Shown here: positions 42,482 to 50,590 of the stretch, in pieces | Position numbering within the stretch: position 1 is the first letter of the stretch | How the letters are laid out: every line of letters begins with the position of its first letter | DNA from: Gordonia sp. ABSL11-1 | GTDB lineage: Bacteria; Actinomycetota; Actinomycetes; Mycobacteriales; Mycobacteriaceae | DNA length: 64,000 nt | Direction: 5' to 3' | Assembly (NCBI RefSeq): GCF_030315685.1 | Contig: NZ_JASXSI010000015.1 | Span: 1 to 64,000, forward strand | Translations under genes and position numbers: made by a program | The notes under the pieces: model-generated | Told to the model about the DNA's origin: nothing | Databases searched by the model: none | What the model saw: the letters and a program-made list of their open reading frames with translations, nothing else

Positions 42482-42600
42482 GTGGTCTCGATACGCGTCG
42501 GGCTCGCTGTGCTCGCTCGTCGCTACTCGACCGGCAGTGGTGACTGGACCCCGGTGCCTGAGGAGCCTCGTGAGGTACGAGCGAGGCGTCACGAAGGCCG
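42482..42600. repeat. Intergenic repeat elements of a type common in Gordonia-like genomes
   Basis: Two modules sit in the gap before the next gene. The first reads GGTCTCGATACGCG...GCTCGCTACTCGACC-like, a GC-rich palindromic element ending CGCTACTCGACCGGC. The second reads CCTGAGGAGCCTCGTGAGG then CGAGCGAGGCGTCACGAAGG, again with internal dyad symmetry. From memory, both motifs recur between genes in Gordonia and relatives; I cannot count copies here. Confidence 0.6.
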
Positions 42601-42623
42601 ACGCCGACGACTCACGAATCCGG

Positions 42624-43295
42624 TCAGGCCCAGACGTCGGCGGGCATGCGGTCGAGGATGTCGCACATCATGTCGAGATGCGGCATCAGTCGGTCGAGTT
42701 CGAGCCGGCGATCCTCGAACGACACCATGTACATGCCCTCGAAGCGCCAGTCGAAGTCGCGCACCCCGAGGTGGCGGTCGGCGACCTCCGGAGTCAGCAC
42801 CCGACGGGCAAAGGCCTCATCCGAGGACTTCACCAGGAAATCGGCGTCGAAGTCGGGGCGGTCCAGCCGAATTCGCTGGAATCCGAGAGCAGAGGCGACC
42901 CGCCCGCCGAGCAGCCCCTCGGGTCGCACCTCGAGATCCGGCATGGCGCAGGGCAACCCCACGACCCACATCATGTGGTGATGGTGCCGAGTGGTCTGGC
43001 GGTCGTCGTCGTCCCGGTCTTTCTCGGTGTACTCGTACTCGAACACCCAGATGTTGCGGTCACGATGCCGGCCCGCCATCAGGTCGTGCACGCGCCCTCG
43101 TCCCCACGCGCGAAACGGCGGGCCCTGGAACTGGTCGGCGAAGGACTGTTGGTCGCCGAGATACTCCCACTCGCGGTCGGCGGCGAACGCCATGCGCTCC
43201 TTGCGTCGTCGTACGGTCAGATACAGCCGCAGCGACCAGCTCCCGATGACGATCACCGCGATGATCACGGCGATGACGATGACACTGCTTGGCAC
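42624..43295 (-). CDS. Hypothetical membrane-anchored protein, 223 aa
   Basis: GTG 43295 has a good ribosome site (GGGGGAA) and gives MPSSVIVIAVIIAVIVIGSW, a single N-terminal membrane helix, then a basic RRRKERM stop-transfer. The remaining 190 residues are soluble and acidic, with RHRDRNIWVFEYEYTEKDRDD and LEVRPEGLLGGRVASALGFQ. This is the general layout of a conserved actinobacterial family of unknown function (N-terminal anchor plus cytoplasmic domain). A longer ATG frame to 43343 is open but lacks a ribosome site. Confidence 0.7.
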   Translation of the reverse strand: MPSSVIVIAVIIAVIVIGSWSLRLYLTVRRRKERMAFAADREWEYLGDQQSFADQFQGPPFRAWGRGRVHDLMAGRHRDRNIWVFEYEYTEKDRDDDDRQTTRHHHHMMWVVGLPCAMPDLEVRPEGLLGGRVASALGFQRIRLDRPDFDADFLVKSSDEAFARRVLTPEVADRHLGVRDFDWRFEGMYMVSFEDRRLELDRLMPHLDMMCDILDRMPADVWA

Positions 43296-43422
43296 GTTCG
43301 TTTCCCCCGTCTGGCGACCGACTGTGTGGCCCCCGATGGTCACAGATCGCCCACCACAGTAGGGGTGGGTCTGTTGTCACCGCCATCGGCCATCCGATCG
43401 ACGGCTGGACTAGGGTTGTGGC

Positions 43423-43926
43423 GTGTCTCGACCCGAATCCGGCTCTGACGAGCATCGACAGCGCCACGAGGACTTCACGACCCGACATGCGCCGACTCCG
43501 CTGGAATTGCCGTTCAACGACGGTGAGGCGTCGACGAATGTCGACCTCAAGACGCAGATCATCCGCTTCGCCATCACCGGCGCCGGGTCCGGTGTCCTCG
43601 ACTTCGGTCTCACATTGCTGCTGCAGTACGTGGTCGGAACGCCGTTCTGGATCGCCAAGTCGTTCGGCTTCATCCTCGGTACGACGACCGCCTATCTCCT
43701 GAACCGCCGCTGGACCTTCGAGGCCGAGCCGAGTGCACTGCGTTTCGTCGCCGTGGCTGCCCTCTACGGCGTCACGTTCTTCGTGAATGTCGGGCTCTAC
43801 ACCTGGCTGTCGCACATGTGGCCGGAAACGATCCTCTACAGCTTCCTCGCCTACTGCGTCGCGCAGGGCACGGCCACGGTGATCAACTTCGTGGTCCAGC
43901 GTCTGGTCATCTTCCGGATACGGTGA
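43423..43926 (+). CDS. gtrA: GtrA-family membrane protein (Rv3789 type)
   Basis: A 167-aa protein starting at GTG 43423. A polar 45-residue N-terminus is followed by four membrane helices with the GtrA landmarks QIIRFAITGAGSGVLDFGLT, GFILGTTTAYLLNRRWTFE, and the terminal VINFVVQRLVIFRIR. Mycobacterial Rv3789 is the neighbour of dprE1 and has been linked to anchoring or supporting AftA in arabinan synthesis. Here it lies 36 kb from dprE1 and faces away from it. Five bases separate it from the next gene. Confidence 0.88.
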   Translation: MSRPESGSDEHRQRHEDFTTRHAPTPLELPFNDGEASTNVDLKTQIIRFAITGAGSGVLDFGLTLLLQYVVGTPFWIAKSFGFILGTTTAYLLNRRWTFEAEPSALRFVAVAALYGVTFFVNVGLYTWLSHMWPETILYSFLAYCVAQGTATVINFVVQRLVIFRIR

Positions 43927-43930
43927 GTCG

Positions 43931-45346
43931 ATGATCACCGCGGTCGTCGTCGGCAGCGGACCCAACGGTCTCACCGCGGCGCTCACCCTGGCCCGCGCGG
44001 GGATCGCGGTCCGCGTGATCGAGGCGGCCGACGAGATCGGCGGAGGCACGAGATCCGCGGAGCTGCTCCGCCCCGGCATCGTGCACGACCACTGTTCTGC
44101 CTTCCACCCGCTGGGCGCGGGGTCACCGGCGTTCCGTGCGCTCGCCCTGGAACACCACGGGCTGCGGTGGCGGTATCCCGACATCGACTGTGCCCACCCG
44201 CTCGACGGCGGGCGGGCCGCTCTGCTGTACAGGTCTGTCGCCGACACCGCGGCCGGCCTGGACGTCGACGAATCTATCTGGCGAGACATGATCGGCGGTC
44301 TTGCAGCCGATTTCGACGACCTGTCGTCGGACATCCTCGGGCCGATGGTGCGCATGCCCGCCCATCCGGTGCGACTGGCGGAGTTCGGGCATCGCGCCCT
44401 GTACCCGGCGATGGCGCTCGCTCGCGTGTTCCGGTCCGACGAGGCCCGTGCGCTGTTCGGTGGAGTCGCCGCGCACGCGTTCACCCGCCTCGACCGGCCG
44501 GGATCCGCGGCCGCGGGCCTGATGTTGCTGGCCGCCGGACATCGTCACGGCTGGCCGGTCGCCGAGGGCGGATCGTCGGCGATCGCGACGGCGCTGGCGT
44601 CGGCGCTGATCGACGCGGGCGGGACGATCACCACCGGGCAGGAGGTCACGCGTATCGAGGAGGTCGAGCCCGCCGACCTCGTCCTGCTCGACGTGATGCC
44701 GGGAGCAGCAGCGCGCCTACTCGGGGATCGGTTGTCACGCGCAATGTTCCGTCGGTACACACGCTTTCGCCATGGTCCCGCCGCATTCAAGGTCGACTAT
44801 CTGATCGACGGAGAGGTCGGGTGGACGGACGAGGGCTGCCGGCGCGCCGGGACCGTACACCTCGGCGGCGACGTCGCCGAGATCGTGGCGGCCGAGGGAG
44901 ATGTCGTGGCCGGCCGGATGCCGGAACGCCCGTTTACATTGGTCGGCCAGCAGTGGCTGGCCGATCCGTCCCGGGCCATCGGGCAGGTGAAGCCGTTGTG
45001 GGCGTACGCGCATGTGCCGCACGGCTACACGGGTGATGCGACCGCGGCGATCACCGCCCAGATCGAGCGATTCGCACCCGGCTTCCGCGAGCGGATCGTC
45101 GACTCGGTGAGTACCGGCCCGGCCCGGTTGCAGGAGCGCAACGCCAACTACGTCGGAGGTGATATCGGCGGCGGCAGAAACGATCTGATCCATCTGCTGG
45201 CCCGGCCGCGCCTGTCGCCGAATCCGTACGCGACCGGCGTACCGGGCGTGTTCTTGTGTTCGTCGGCGACGCCACCCGGCGGTGGGGTGCACGGCATGTG
45301 CGGACACCATGCCGCACATGCCGCGCTCCGGTCCATTCAGCGGTGA
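43931..45346 (+). CDS. NAD(P)/FAD-dependent oxidoreductase (CrtI/PYROXD2-like)
   Basis: A 471-aa flavoprotein with the FAD-binding VVVGSGPNGLTAALTLARAGIAVRV at its N-terminus (seen as VVGSGPNGLTAAL then IEAADEIGGGTRS). The C-terminal cofactor motif reads FLCSSATPPGGGVHGMCG. It is probably co-transcribed with gtrA, ending 12 bp from the convergent LLM gene. The substrate is unknown; a lipid or polyprenyl substrate is conceivable from the gtrA linkage. Confidence 0.86.
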   Translation: MITAVVVGSGPNGLTAALTLARAGIAVRVIEAADEIGGGTRSAELLRPGIVHDHCSAFHPLGAGSPAFRALALEHHGLRWRYPDIDCAHPLDGGRAALLYRSVADTAAGLDVDESIWRDMIGGLAADFDDLSSDILGPMVRMPAHPVRLAEFGHRALYPAMALARVFRSDEARALFGGVAAHAFTRLDRPGSAAAGLMLLAAGHRHGWPVAEGGSSAIATALASALIDAGGTITTGQEVTRIEEVEPADLVLLDVMPGAAARLLGDRLSRAMFRRYTRFRHGPAAFKVDYLIDGEVGWTDEGCRRAGTVHLGGDVAEIVAAEGDVVAGRMPERPFTLVGQQWLADPSRAIGQVKPLWAYAHVPHGYTGDATAAITAQIERFAPGFRERIVDSVSTGPARLQERNANYVGGDIGGGRNDLIHLLARPRLSPNPYATGVPGVFLCSSATPPGGGVHGMCGHHAAHAALRSIQR

Positions 45347-45358
45347 CCCGGCGGATCG

Positions 45359-46237
45359 TCAGCCGTTCACCTTGGCAATGATGTTCTCCGCGTACCAGTT
45401 CAGATGTTCGATCTTCTTGGCGAGGGGCTCGGTGTCCGGTCCCTTGATGTAAGGGAGCCGGAAGCCGACGATCACATCGGTGATGCCCTTGTCCTCCAGT
45501 CGCTTACACCCGTCGACGGTGTAGGCGTCGGTCGAGATGACGTGGATCTCGAACGGATCGTTGATCTTTCCCTCGGCCTTGCGGATGTCGGCGATCTTGT
45601 CGAGCAGTTCGTCGAGCTCCTCGGCGGGACCTCCGCCGTGCATCCAGCCGTCGCCCCGGATCACCGCGCGACGCAACGCCGGATCGGCGTGGCCGCCGAC
45701 CAGCAGCGGAATCGGCTCAGTGGGCGCGGGCGTCATCTTGATCTTGGGGATGTCGTAGAACTCCCCGTGGAACTCGAAGTATTCGCCGGTGGTGAGGCCG
45801 CGGATGATGTCCATGCACTCGTCCATGCGCTTGCCGCGGCGCTTGAAGTCGACGCCCATGAAGTCGTAGTCCTCGGGCCACGGGCTGGTGCCGACGCCGA
45901 GCGCGAAGCGGTTGTTCGTCAGGAAGGCGACCGAGCTCGCCTGCTTCGCGACCAGTGCCGGTGGACGCACCGGCAGCTTCACGACGAACGGGGTGAACCG
46001 GATCGTCTCGGTCACCGCTCCCAACGCCGCGGCTTGGATGAAGGTCTCGATGAACGCCTTGTCGTCGAGGAACTCGCGGTTTCCGTCGGGTGTGTAGGGG
46101 TAGGTGGCGTCCGACTCGGCGGGATAGGCGAGTGAGTCGGGGATGGTGAAACCGGAGTATCCGGCCTGCTCCGCGGCCTGCGCGAGCGGCGCGTAGAAGG
46201 TCGGATCGGTCATGGCCTCGGCGAAGGTGAAGCGCAT
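45359..46237 (-). CDS. LLM-class F420-dependent oxidoreductase
   Basis: A 292-aa luciferase-like TIM barrel: MRFTFAEAMTDPTFYAPLAQ, TIRFTPFVVKLPVRPPALVA, NRFALGVGTSPWPEDYDFMG, MDIIRGLTTGEYFEFHGEFY, and LLVGGHADPALRRAV, the pattern of F420-linked members in mycolic-acid bacteria. It would reduce or oxidise an unknown substrate with F420H2/F420. The nearby probable split-barrel reductase (46370) may share this cofactor. Confidence 0.87.
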   Translation of the reverse strand: MRFTFAEAMTDPTFYAPLAQAAEQAGYSGFTIPDSLAYPAESDATYPYTPDGNREFLDDKAFIETFIQAAALGAVTETIRFTPFVVKLPVRPPALVAKQASSVAFLTNNRFALGVGTSPWPEDYDFMGVDFKRRGKRMDECMDIIRGLTTGEYFEFHGEFYDIPKIKMTPAPTEPIPLLVGGHADPALRRAVIRGDGWMHGGGPAEELDELLDKIADIRKAEGKINDPFEIHVISTDAYTVDGCKRLEDKGITDVIVGFRLPYIKGPDTEPLAKKIEHLNWYAENIIAKVNG

Positions 46238-46369
46238 CGTGCTCCTCGTGACGTGTGACGGTCTTCACCCCAGAGTAGAACACGTTCTAGTTCGCCTGCG
46301 GTAGCGGTTACCGGATGCTCCCGCACCACGCGTCGGAATTGTCCGACTACGTGTGGCGTTCGACCCCAC

Positions 46370-46813
46370 ATGACGAACATCGAGCCCGCGACCGACGACC
46401 GCCTGCTGACCGACGACGACCTCGGGTTCCTCCGCCGACCGCTGCACGGATTCCTGTCCACGGCCTCGGGCCCGGTACCCGCCCAGCCGCGACCGGTGTG
46501 GTTCGAGGTCACCGCCGACGGCACCGTCGAGTTGTTCACCGAACCGGAGTCGCTGAAGATCCGCCGACTGCGTCGGGATGCTCGGGCGTCACTCGTGGTC
46601 GCCGCTCCGGTGGGTGAGCGTGAGCGATGGGTGTCGATAGCCGGCACGGTCACGGTGGAGTCCGATGGCGCGCACGAACTGGCCGCTCGCCTGGCCGAGC
46701 GGTACTGGGACCTCGACGACCCGGATCGTGTGCGGGATCTGGAGGCGATCCTGTCCGACGATCAGCTCCGCCTGGTGATTCGGCCCGACGAGGTGCGGCG
46801 GTACAGCTTCTGA
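46370..46813 (+). CDS. Split-barrel flavin/deazaflavin-binding protein (PNPOx-like/FDOR)
   Basis: A 147-aa split-barrel protein: DLGFLRRPLHGFLSTASG, PRPVWFEVTADGTVELFTEP, LKIRRLRRDARASLVVAAP, WVSIAGTVTVESDG. The pattern fits the F420/FMN-binding pyridoxamine-oxidase-like (FDOR) superfamily of actinobacteria. The exact cofactor and substrate cannot be told. Divergent from the LLM gene with a 132-bp gap between them. Confidence 0.82.
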   Translation: MTNIEPATDDRLLTDDDLGFLRRPLHGFLSTASGPVPAQPRPVWFEVTADGTVELFTEPESLKIRRLRRDARASLVVAAPVGERERWVSIAGTVTVESDGAHELAARLAERYWDLDDPDRVRDLEAILSDDQLRLVIRPDEVRRYSF

Positions 46814-46851
46814 GGGTCGTTCTCTGTCGGTGACCCGGCCGTGACGTCACG

Positions 46852-47331
46852 TCACAGCGCCGTCGTCGGCAACGGGGTGTGATCGTCGGCGCCGGGGCCG
46901 CGGTGGATTCGGAGGGAGCCGCCGGTGACGCGTTCGCCGCATTCGGAGCAGACGGGTTCGACCGTCATCGTGTGGCCGCAGGAGCGATGGCTGGTGACGA
47001 CCGGCGGCGGCCCGTCGACGGCCCACTTGTCGCCCCACTGACGCAACGCCGACAACACGGTCCACAGGTCGCGGCCCTTGTCGGTCAGCCGGTAGTCGTA
47101 GCGCACGGGCTTGTCCTGGTACGGCTCCTTGACCATCACGCCGTGCTCGACCAGCGCGTCGAGACGCTGGGTGAGCACGTTGCGGGCGATCCCGAGGCGG
47201 TTGGAGAACTCGTCGAACCGCGTCACCCCGAACAGGGCGTCCCGGATGATGAGCAACGTCCACCACTCGCCGATGATCTCGAGGGTCTGGGCGACCGAGC
47301 AGTTCATCTCGGTGAAGGTGGCGCGGCGCAT
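46852..47331 (-). CDS. HxlR-family transcriptional regulator with C-terminal zinc-finger-like tail
   Basis: A 159-aa regulator. The N-terminal winged helix reads CSVAQTLEIIGEWWTLLIIRD, FDEFSNRLGIARNVLTQRLD, LVEHGVMVKEPY, YRLTDKGRDLWTVLSALRQWG, standard HxlR. The conserved Cys near the N-terminus (MNCSV) is a redox or aldehyde sensor in some members. The last 45 residues contain four cysteines (SCGHTM, VCSECGERV), possibly a small metal site. It diverges from an MFS exporter, and twin palindromes between them mark autoregulated efflux control. Confidence 0.9.
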   Translation of the reverse strand: MRRATFTEMNCSVAQTLEIIGEWWTLLIIRDALFGVTRFDEFSNRLGIARNVLTQRLDALVEHGVMVKEPYQDKPVRYDYRLTDKGRDLWTVLSALRQWGDKWAVDGPPPVVTSHRSCGHTMTVEPVCSECGERVTGGSLRIHRGPGADDHTPLPTTAL

Positions 47332-47345
47332 GCGTTCACCCTATC

Positions 47346-47396
47346 GAGTTGCGTGACGCAACTCAAACTGCTTTGCTGAGTTGCGTGAAACAACTC
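47346..47396. promoter_or_regulatory. Twin 19-bp palindromic operators between hxlR and MFS exporter
   Basis: GAGTTGCGTGACGCAACTC (47346-47364) and GAGTTGCGTGAAACAACTC (47378-47396) are two near-identical inverted repeats, 32 bp centre to centre, about three helical turns. They lie in the intergenic space of a divergent HxlR/exporter pair, so cooperative binding by dimers of the HxlR protein is the likely role. Confidence 0.8.
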
Positions 47397-47431
47397 ATCA
47401 GATGTACGCGTGTTCCCGGTGGGATGGCCCG

Positions 47432-48964
47432 ATGACCGCCACCGAGATCGCCGACGGGCCACCGACGCGGCGACAGGCTCGCCCCGGTCTCGTGCTCCTC
47501 ATCTTGTCGTCGGCCGCGTTCATGGCCAGCCTCGACGTGTTCATCGTCAACGTCGCGTTCGACGACATCGGTCGCGACTTCGACGGCGTCGGGTTGTCGC
47601 AGCTGTCGTGGGTCCTGAACGCGTACACGATCATCTACGCCGCGCTGCTCGTGCCGGCCGGACGGATCGTCGACCGGTACGGCCGCAAGGGCGGATTCCT
47701 CATCGGGCTGGCGCTGTTCACGGTCGCCAGTGCGGCCTGCGCTGCAGCGCAGGGGATCTGGTGGCTGGTCGCGTTCCGATGCCTGCAGGCCGTCGGCGCC
47801 GCGATCCTCACGCCCGCGAGTCTGGGGCTGGTCGTGTCGACCATGCCGCCGCAAGTGCGTGCGCGGTCGGTCCGGATCTGGGCGGCCACCGGCGCATTGG
47901 CGGCGGCACTGGGCCCGGCCGTCGGCGGTCTACTGGTCGAGGCGTCTTGGCGGTGGGTGTTTCTCGTGAACATCCCGGTCGGGATCGTCGCACTCGTCGC
48001 GGGTGCGGTCATGTTGACCCGATCGCGCAACGAGATCGTCACCCGACTGCCCGATCTCGTCGGCGCTGCACTGCTCGTGATCTCGATCGGTGCGCTCACC
48101 CTCGGTTTGGTCGAGGGGCCGGAGTGGGGGTGGGCGGACTCGCGGATCGTCGGTGCGTGGGTGGTGGCGGTCGGCGCCCTCGCCGCGTTCGTCGTGAGTT
48201 CCGTCCGCAGTCCGGAACCTGTCATCGACCCGGCCCTGCTGAGGGTGCGCGCGTTCTCGTTCGCGAATGTGACGGCGGTACTGTTCGCCATCCCGTTCGC
48301 CGGTGCCCTGCTCGCCAACATCCTCTGGCTGCAACAGGTCTGGGGATACTCGGCGATCAAGACAGGGTTCGCGGTGTCCACCGGGCCGCTCATGGTGCCG
48401 ATCTTCGCCGCCGTCGCACATCGTCTGAGTGCGCGAATCCCGGTGGGTGCCATCGTGTCCGCGGGGTGCGTCCTGTTCGGTCTCGGCGGGATCATCATCG
48501 CGATGTCGGCCGACGCGACGCCCGACTACGCCACCGAGATCCTGCCCGGCTGGCTGATCGGCGGCGTCGGTGTCGGACTCGCGCTGCCGTCGATCCTGTC
48601 GTCGGCGACCGCGGATCTACCCGCACACCAATCCGCCACCGGCAGTGCCGTGGTCAACATGAGCCGTCAGATCGGGATGGCGCTCGGCGTCAGCCTGCTC
48701 GTCGCGATCATCGGCACACCGGTCGGCTATGCCGCTGCGCATCACGGCTTCCAGCAGGCGTGGTGGGTGCTCGGCGCGGTCGCGATCGCCGGCGCGGTGA
48801 CCGCGTCGGGGATGACTCCGCGGCGCGAAGGGTCACACCCTACGGTCGCGCGAACCGCTCTTTCCGACCCAGCCGTCGCAAGCGCAGCCACTCCGCGAAC
48901 CCTTTCGGATCACGTTGCTGCACCAGGAAATACCACCCGAACCGAGCGTACTCCTGGGGGATGA
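47432..48964 (+). CDS. DHA2-type MFS exporter
   Basis: About 510 aa with 14 hydrophobic helices. MASLDVFIVNVAFDDIGRDF (motif D1), GRIVDRYGRKGGF (motif A), GALAAALGPAVGGLLVEASW (motif C). ATG 47432 (MTATEIADG) is preferred because earlier starts lie within the operator. The last 43 residues are polar and extend 125 bp over the 3' end of glfT1 on the other strand, as if a former stop near 48840 was lost. Control by the divergent HxlR repressor is implied by the operators. Confidence 0.88.
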   Translation: MTATEIADGPPTRRQARPGLVLLILSSAAFMASLDVFIVNVAFDDIGRDFDGVGLSQLSWVLNAYTIIYAALLVPAGRIVDRYGRKGGFLIGLALFTVASAACAAAQGIWWLVAFRCLQAVGAAILTPASLGLVVSTMPPQVRARSVRIWAATGALAAALGPAVGGLLVEASWRWVFLVNIPVGIVALVAGAVMLTRSRNEIVTRLPDLVGAALLVISIGALTLGLVEGPEWGWADSRIVGAWVVAVGALAAFVVSSVRSPEPVIDPALLRVRAFSFANVTAVLFAIPFAGALLANILWLQQVWGYSAIKTGFAVSTGPLMVPIFAAVAHRLSARIPVGAIVSAGCVLFGLGGIIIAMSADATPDYATEILPGWLIGGVGVGLALPSILSSATADLPAHQSATGSAVVNMSRQIGMALGVSLLVAIIGTPVGYAAAHHGFQQAWWVLGAVAIAGAVTASGMTPRREGSHPTVARTALSDPAVASAATPRTLSDHVAAPGNTTRTERTPGG

Positions 48965-49772
48965 GCTTACGCATCCCCGGTTGGCTCATCAGATAACCGC
49001 GATTGCGATAGGTGAAGTAGCGCTTGACCTCGTTGTCCGGGTACTGGGTGTGCATGCGTCCACCGAGGATCGGGTGGAACTCGTCCGAACCGTCGGGATG
49101 CAGGTAGCCGGCGGTCAGGCAGGTGCCGAACGCGAGACCCGACCGCTGCAGTCGTCGGTGGATCTCCACCTCGTCGCCACGGAAGAACAGACGCAGATCC
49201 GGAACCCCGATCTCCTCGATCGCGCGGGCCGAGAAGAGGGCGCCGTTGAACAGGGAGGCGATCCCGGGGAGGAAGTCGGATTCATCCTCGGTGACATTCG
49301 ACCCGCTCGCTTCGCTCCCGGCGTCGGTGAAGAGTTCGGAACGCTTGCGCCGCCAGACCATTCCGCGACGTAACGGGAAGGCGAGCGTGTCCGGGTCGTC
49401 GATGTTCGCGACCACCGGCGACACCTCGTCGAGGTTGCGGCGGTGGGCGCACTCGAGCAGCGTGCTCAGCACCGTCGGGCCGTCGGGACGGCCGTCGTCG
49501 TCGGCGCACCAGATCCAGTCCGCGCCGATCGCCAGCGCATGCAGCATCCCGAGCGCGAATCCGCCTGCGCCGCCGAGGTTTCGCTGCGAGCCGAGGTAGG
49601 TCGTCGGAATCGGTTGTCCGGAGACCAGTTCGGCGACCTGATCCTCGGCGGCGTTGTCGACGACGATGAGGTGATCGACGGGGCGGTCCTGCGTCGAGAT
49701 CACCGCCAGCGAACCGGCGAGCAATTCGGCGCGGCGGTGGGTGACCACCACCGCGACCGCCCGTTCGCTCAT
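48840..49772 (-). CDS. glfT1: Galactofuranosyltransferase GlfT1
   Basis: A 310-aa GT2 enzyme from ATG 49772 (MSERAVAVVVTHRRAEL), which overlaps the wzt stop by 4 nt. Key sites: VVDNAAEDQ, LGSQRNLGGAGGFALGM, the metal-binding ADDDG (Asp91-93), and FRGDEVEIHRRL with the likely catalytic Asp. GlfT1 adds the first two galactofuranose residues to the decaprenyl-PP-GlcNAc-Rha linker at the inner face of the membrane. The order glfT1-wzt-wzm-bpa follows mycobacterial Rv3780-Rv3783 closely. Confidence 0.93.
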   Translation of the reverse strand: MSERAVAVVVTHRRAELLAGSLAVISTQDRPVDHLIVVDNAAEDQVAELVSGQPIPTTYLGSQRNLGGAGGFALGMLHALAIGADWIWCADDDGRPDGPTVLSTLLECAHRRNLDEVSPVVANIDDPDTLAFPLRRGMVWRRKRSELFTDAGSEASGSNVTEDESDFLPGIASLFNGALFSARAIEEIGVPDLRLFFRGDEVEIHRRLQRSGLAFGTCLTAGYLHPDGSDEFHPILGGRMHTQYPDNEVKRYFTYRNRGYLMSQPGMRKLIPQEYARFGWYFLVQQRDPKGFAEWLRLRRLGRKERFARP

Positions 49773-50578
49773 TGCGTCTTGTCCTCGAGGTCGGCGAGCA
49801 CCTTGCGGACGTGCGCCGCGGCGGCCGGGCCCTCGTAGGCGTCGACGACCTCCTCGATGCCACCCTCCATCCGGATCTGACCGTGATCGATCCAGAGCGC
49901 ACGGTCGCACAACTGCGCGAGGAACTCGTTGGAATGACTGGCGAACACCAGGATTCCCGACCGCTCGACAAGAGCCTGCAGACGCGTGCGGGCCTTCTTC
50001 ATGAAGTCGGCGTCGACGGCTCCGATGCCCTCGTCGAGGATGAGGATCTCGGGGTCGATGCTGGTGACCACGCCGAGCGCGACCCGGACCCGCATACCGG
50101 TCGAATACGTGCGCAGCGGCATCTGCAGGTAGTCGCCGAGCTCGGTGAACTCCGCGATGTCGTCGATCTTCGTCAGCATCTCCTTGCGGGTCATGCCGAG
50201 GAACATGCCGCGGATGATGATGTTCTCGTAGCCGGAGATCTCCGGGTCCATCCCGACACCGAGGTCGAACACCGGGGCCACCCGGCCGCGGACCTGGCAG
50301 GAGCCCCGGGTGGGTTCGTAGATGCCGGACAGCAGACGCAGCAGTGTGGACTTGCCGGCGCCGTTGTGTCCGACGAGCCCGATGCGGTCACCGTGCTCGA
50401 GATGCAGGTTGATGCCCTTGAGTGCCTCGACGACCACCACATTGGAATCGGTCGAACCGATCACACCGCCGGCGGCACCGATCACCGACTTCTTCAGCGA
50501 ACGGGTCTTGGCGTCGAAGATCGGGAAGTCGACGCATGCGTCCCAGGTGTCGACGCGAACCTTGCTGTCAGATGCCAT
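49769..50578 (-). CDS. wzt: Galactan ABC exporter, ATP-binding subunit (Wzt/RfbE)
   Basis: A 269-aa ABC ATPase: Walker A GLVGHNGAGKST (about residue 67), signature YSTGMRVRVALG (about 157), Walker B ILILDEGIGAVDADF and switch His in FASHSNEF. It lacks the long C-terminal carbohydrate-binding domain of O-antigen Wzt, as does the mycobacterial protein. With the permease encoded just upstream in transcription it flips lipid-linked galactan to the periplasm. Confidence 0.93.
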   Translation of the reverse strand: MASDSKVRVDTWDACVDFPIFDAKTRSLKKSVIGAAGGVIGSTDSNVVVVEALKGINLHLEHGDRIGLVGHNGAGKSTLLRLLSGIYEPTRGSCQVRGRVAPVFDLGVGMDPEISGYENIIIRGMFLGMTRKEMLTKIDDIAEFTELGDYLQMPLRTYSTGMRVRVALGVVTSIDPEILILDEGIGAVDADFMKKARTRLQALVERSGILVFASHSNEFLAQLCDRALWIDHGQIRMEGGIEEVVDAYEGPAAAAHVRKVLADLEDKTQ

Positions 50579-50590
50579 GTCTCGCCGTCC

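Noticed and set aside
40301..42592. A 763-codon minus-strand frame antisense to the DHA2 exporter
   Set aside because: Extreme Arg/Asp/His/Gln composition and complete overlap with a clear transporter gene.
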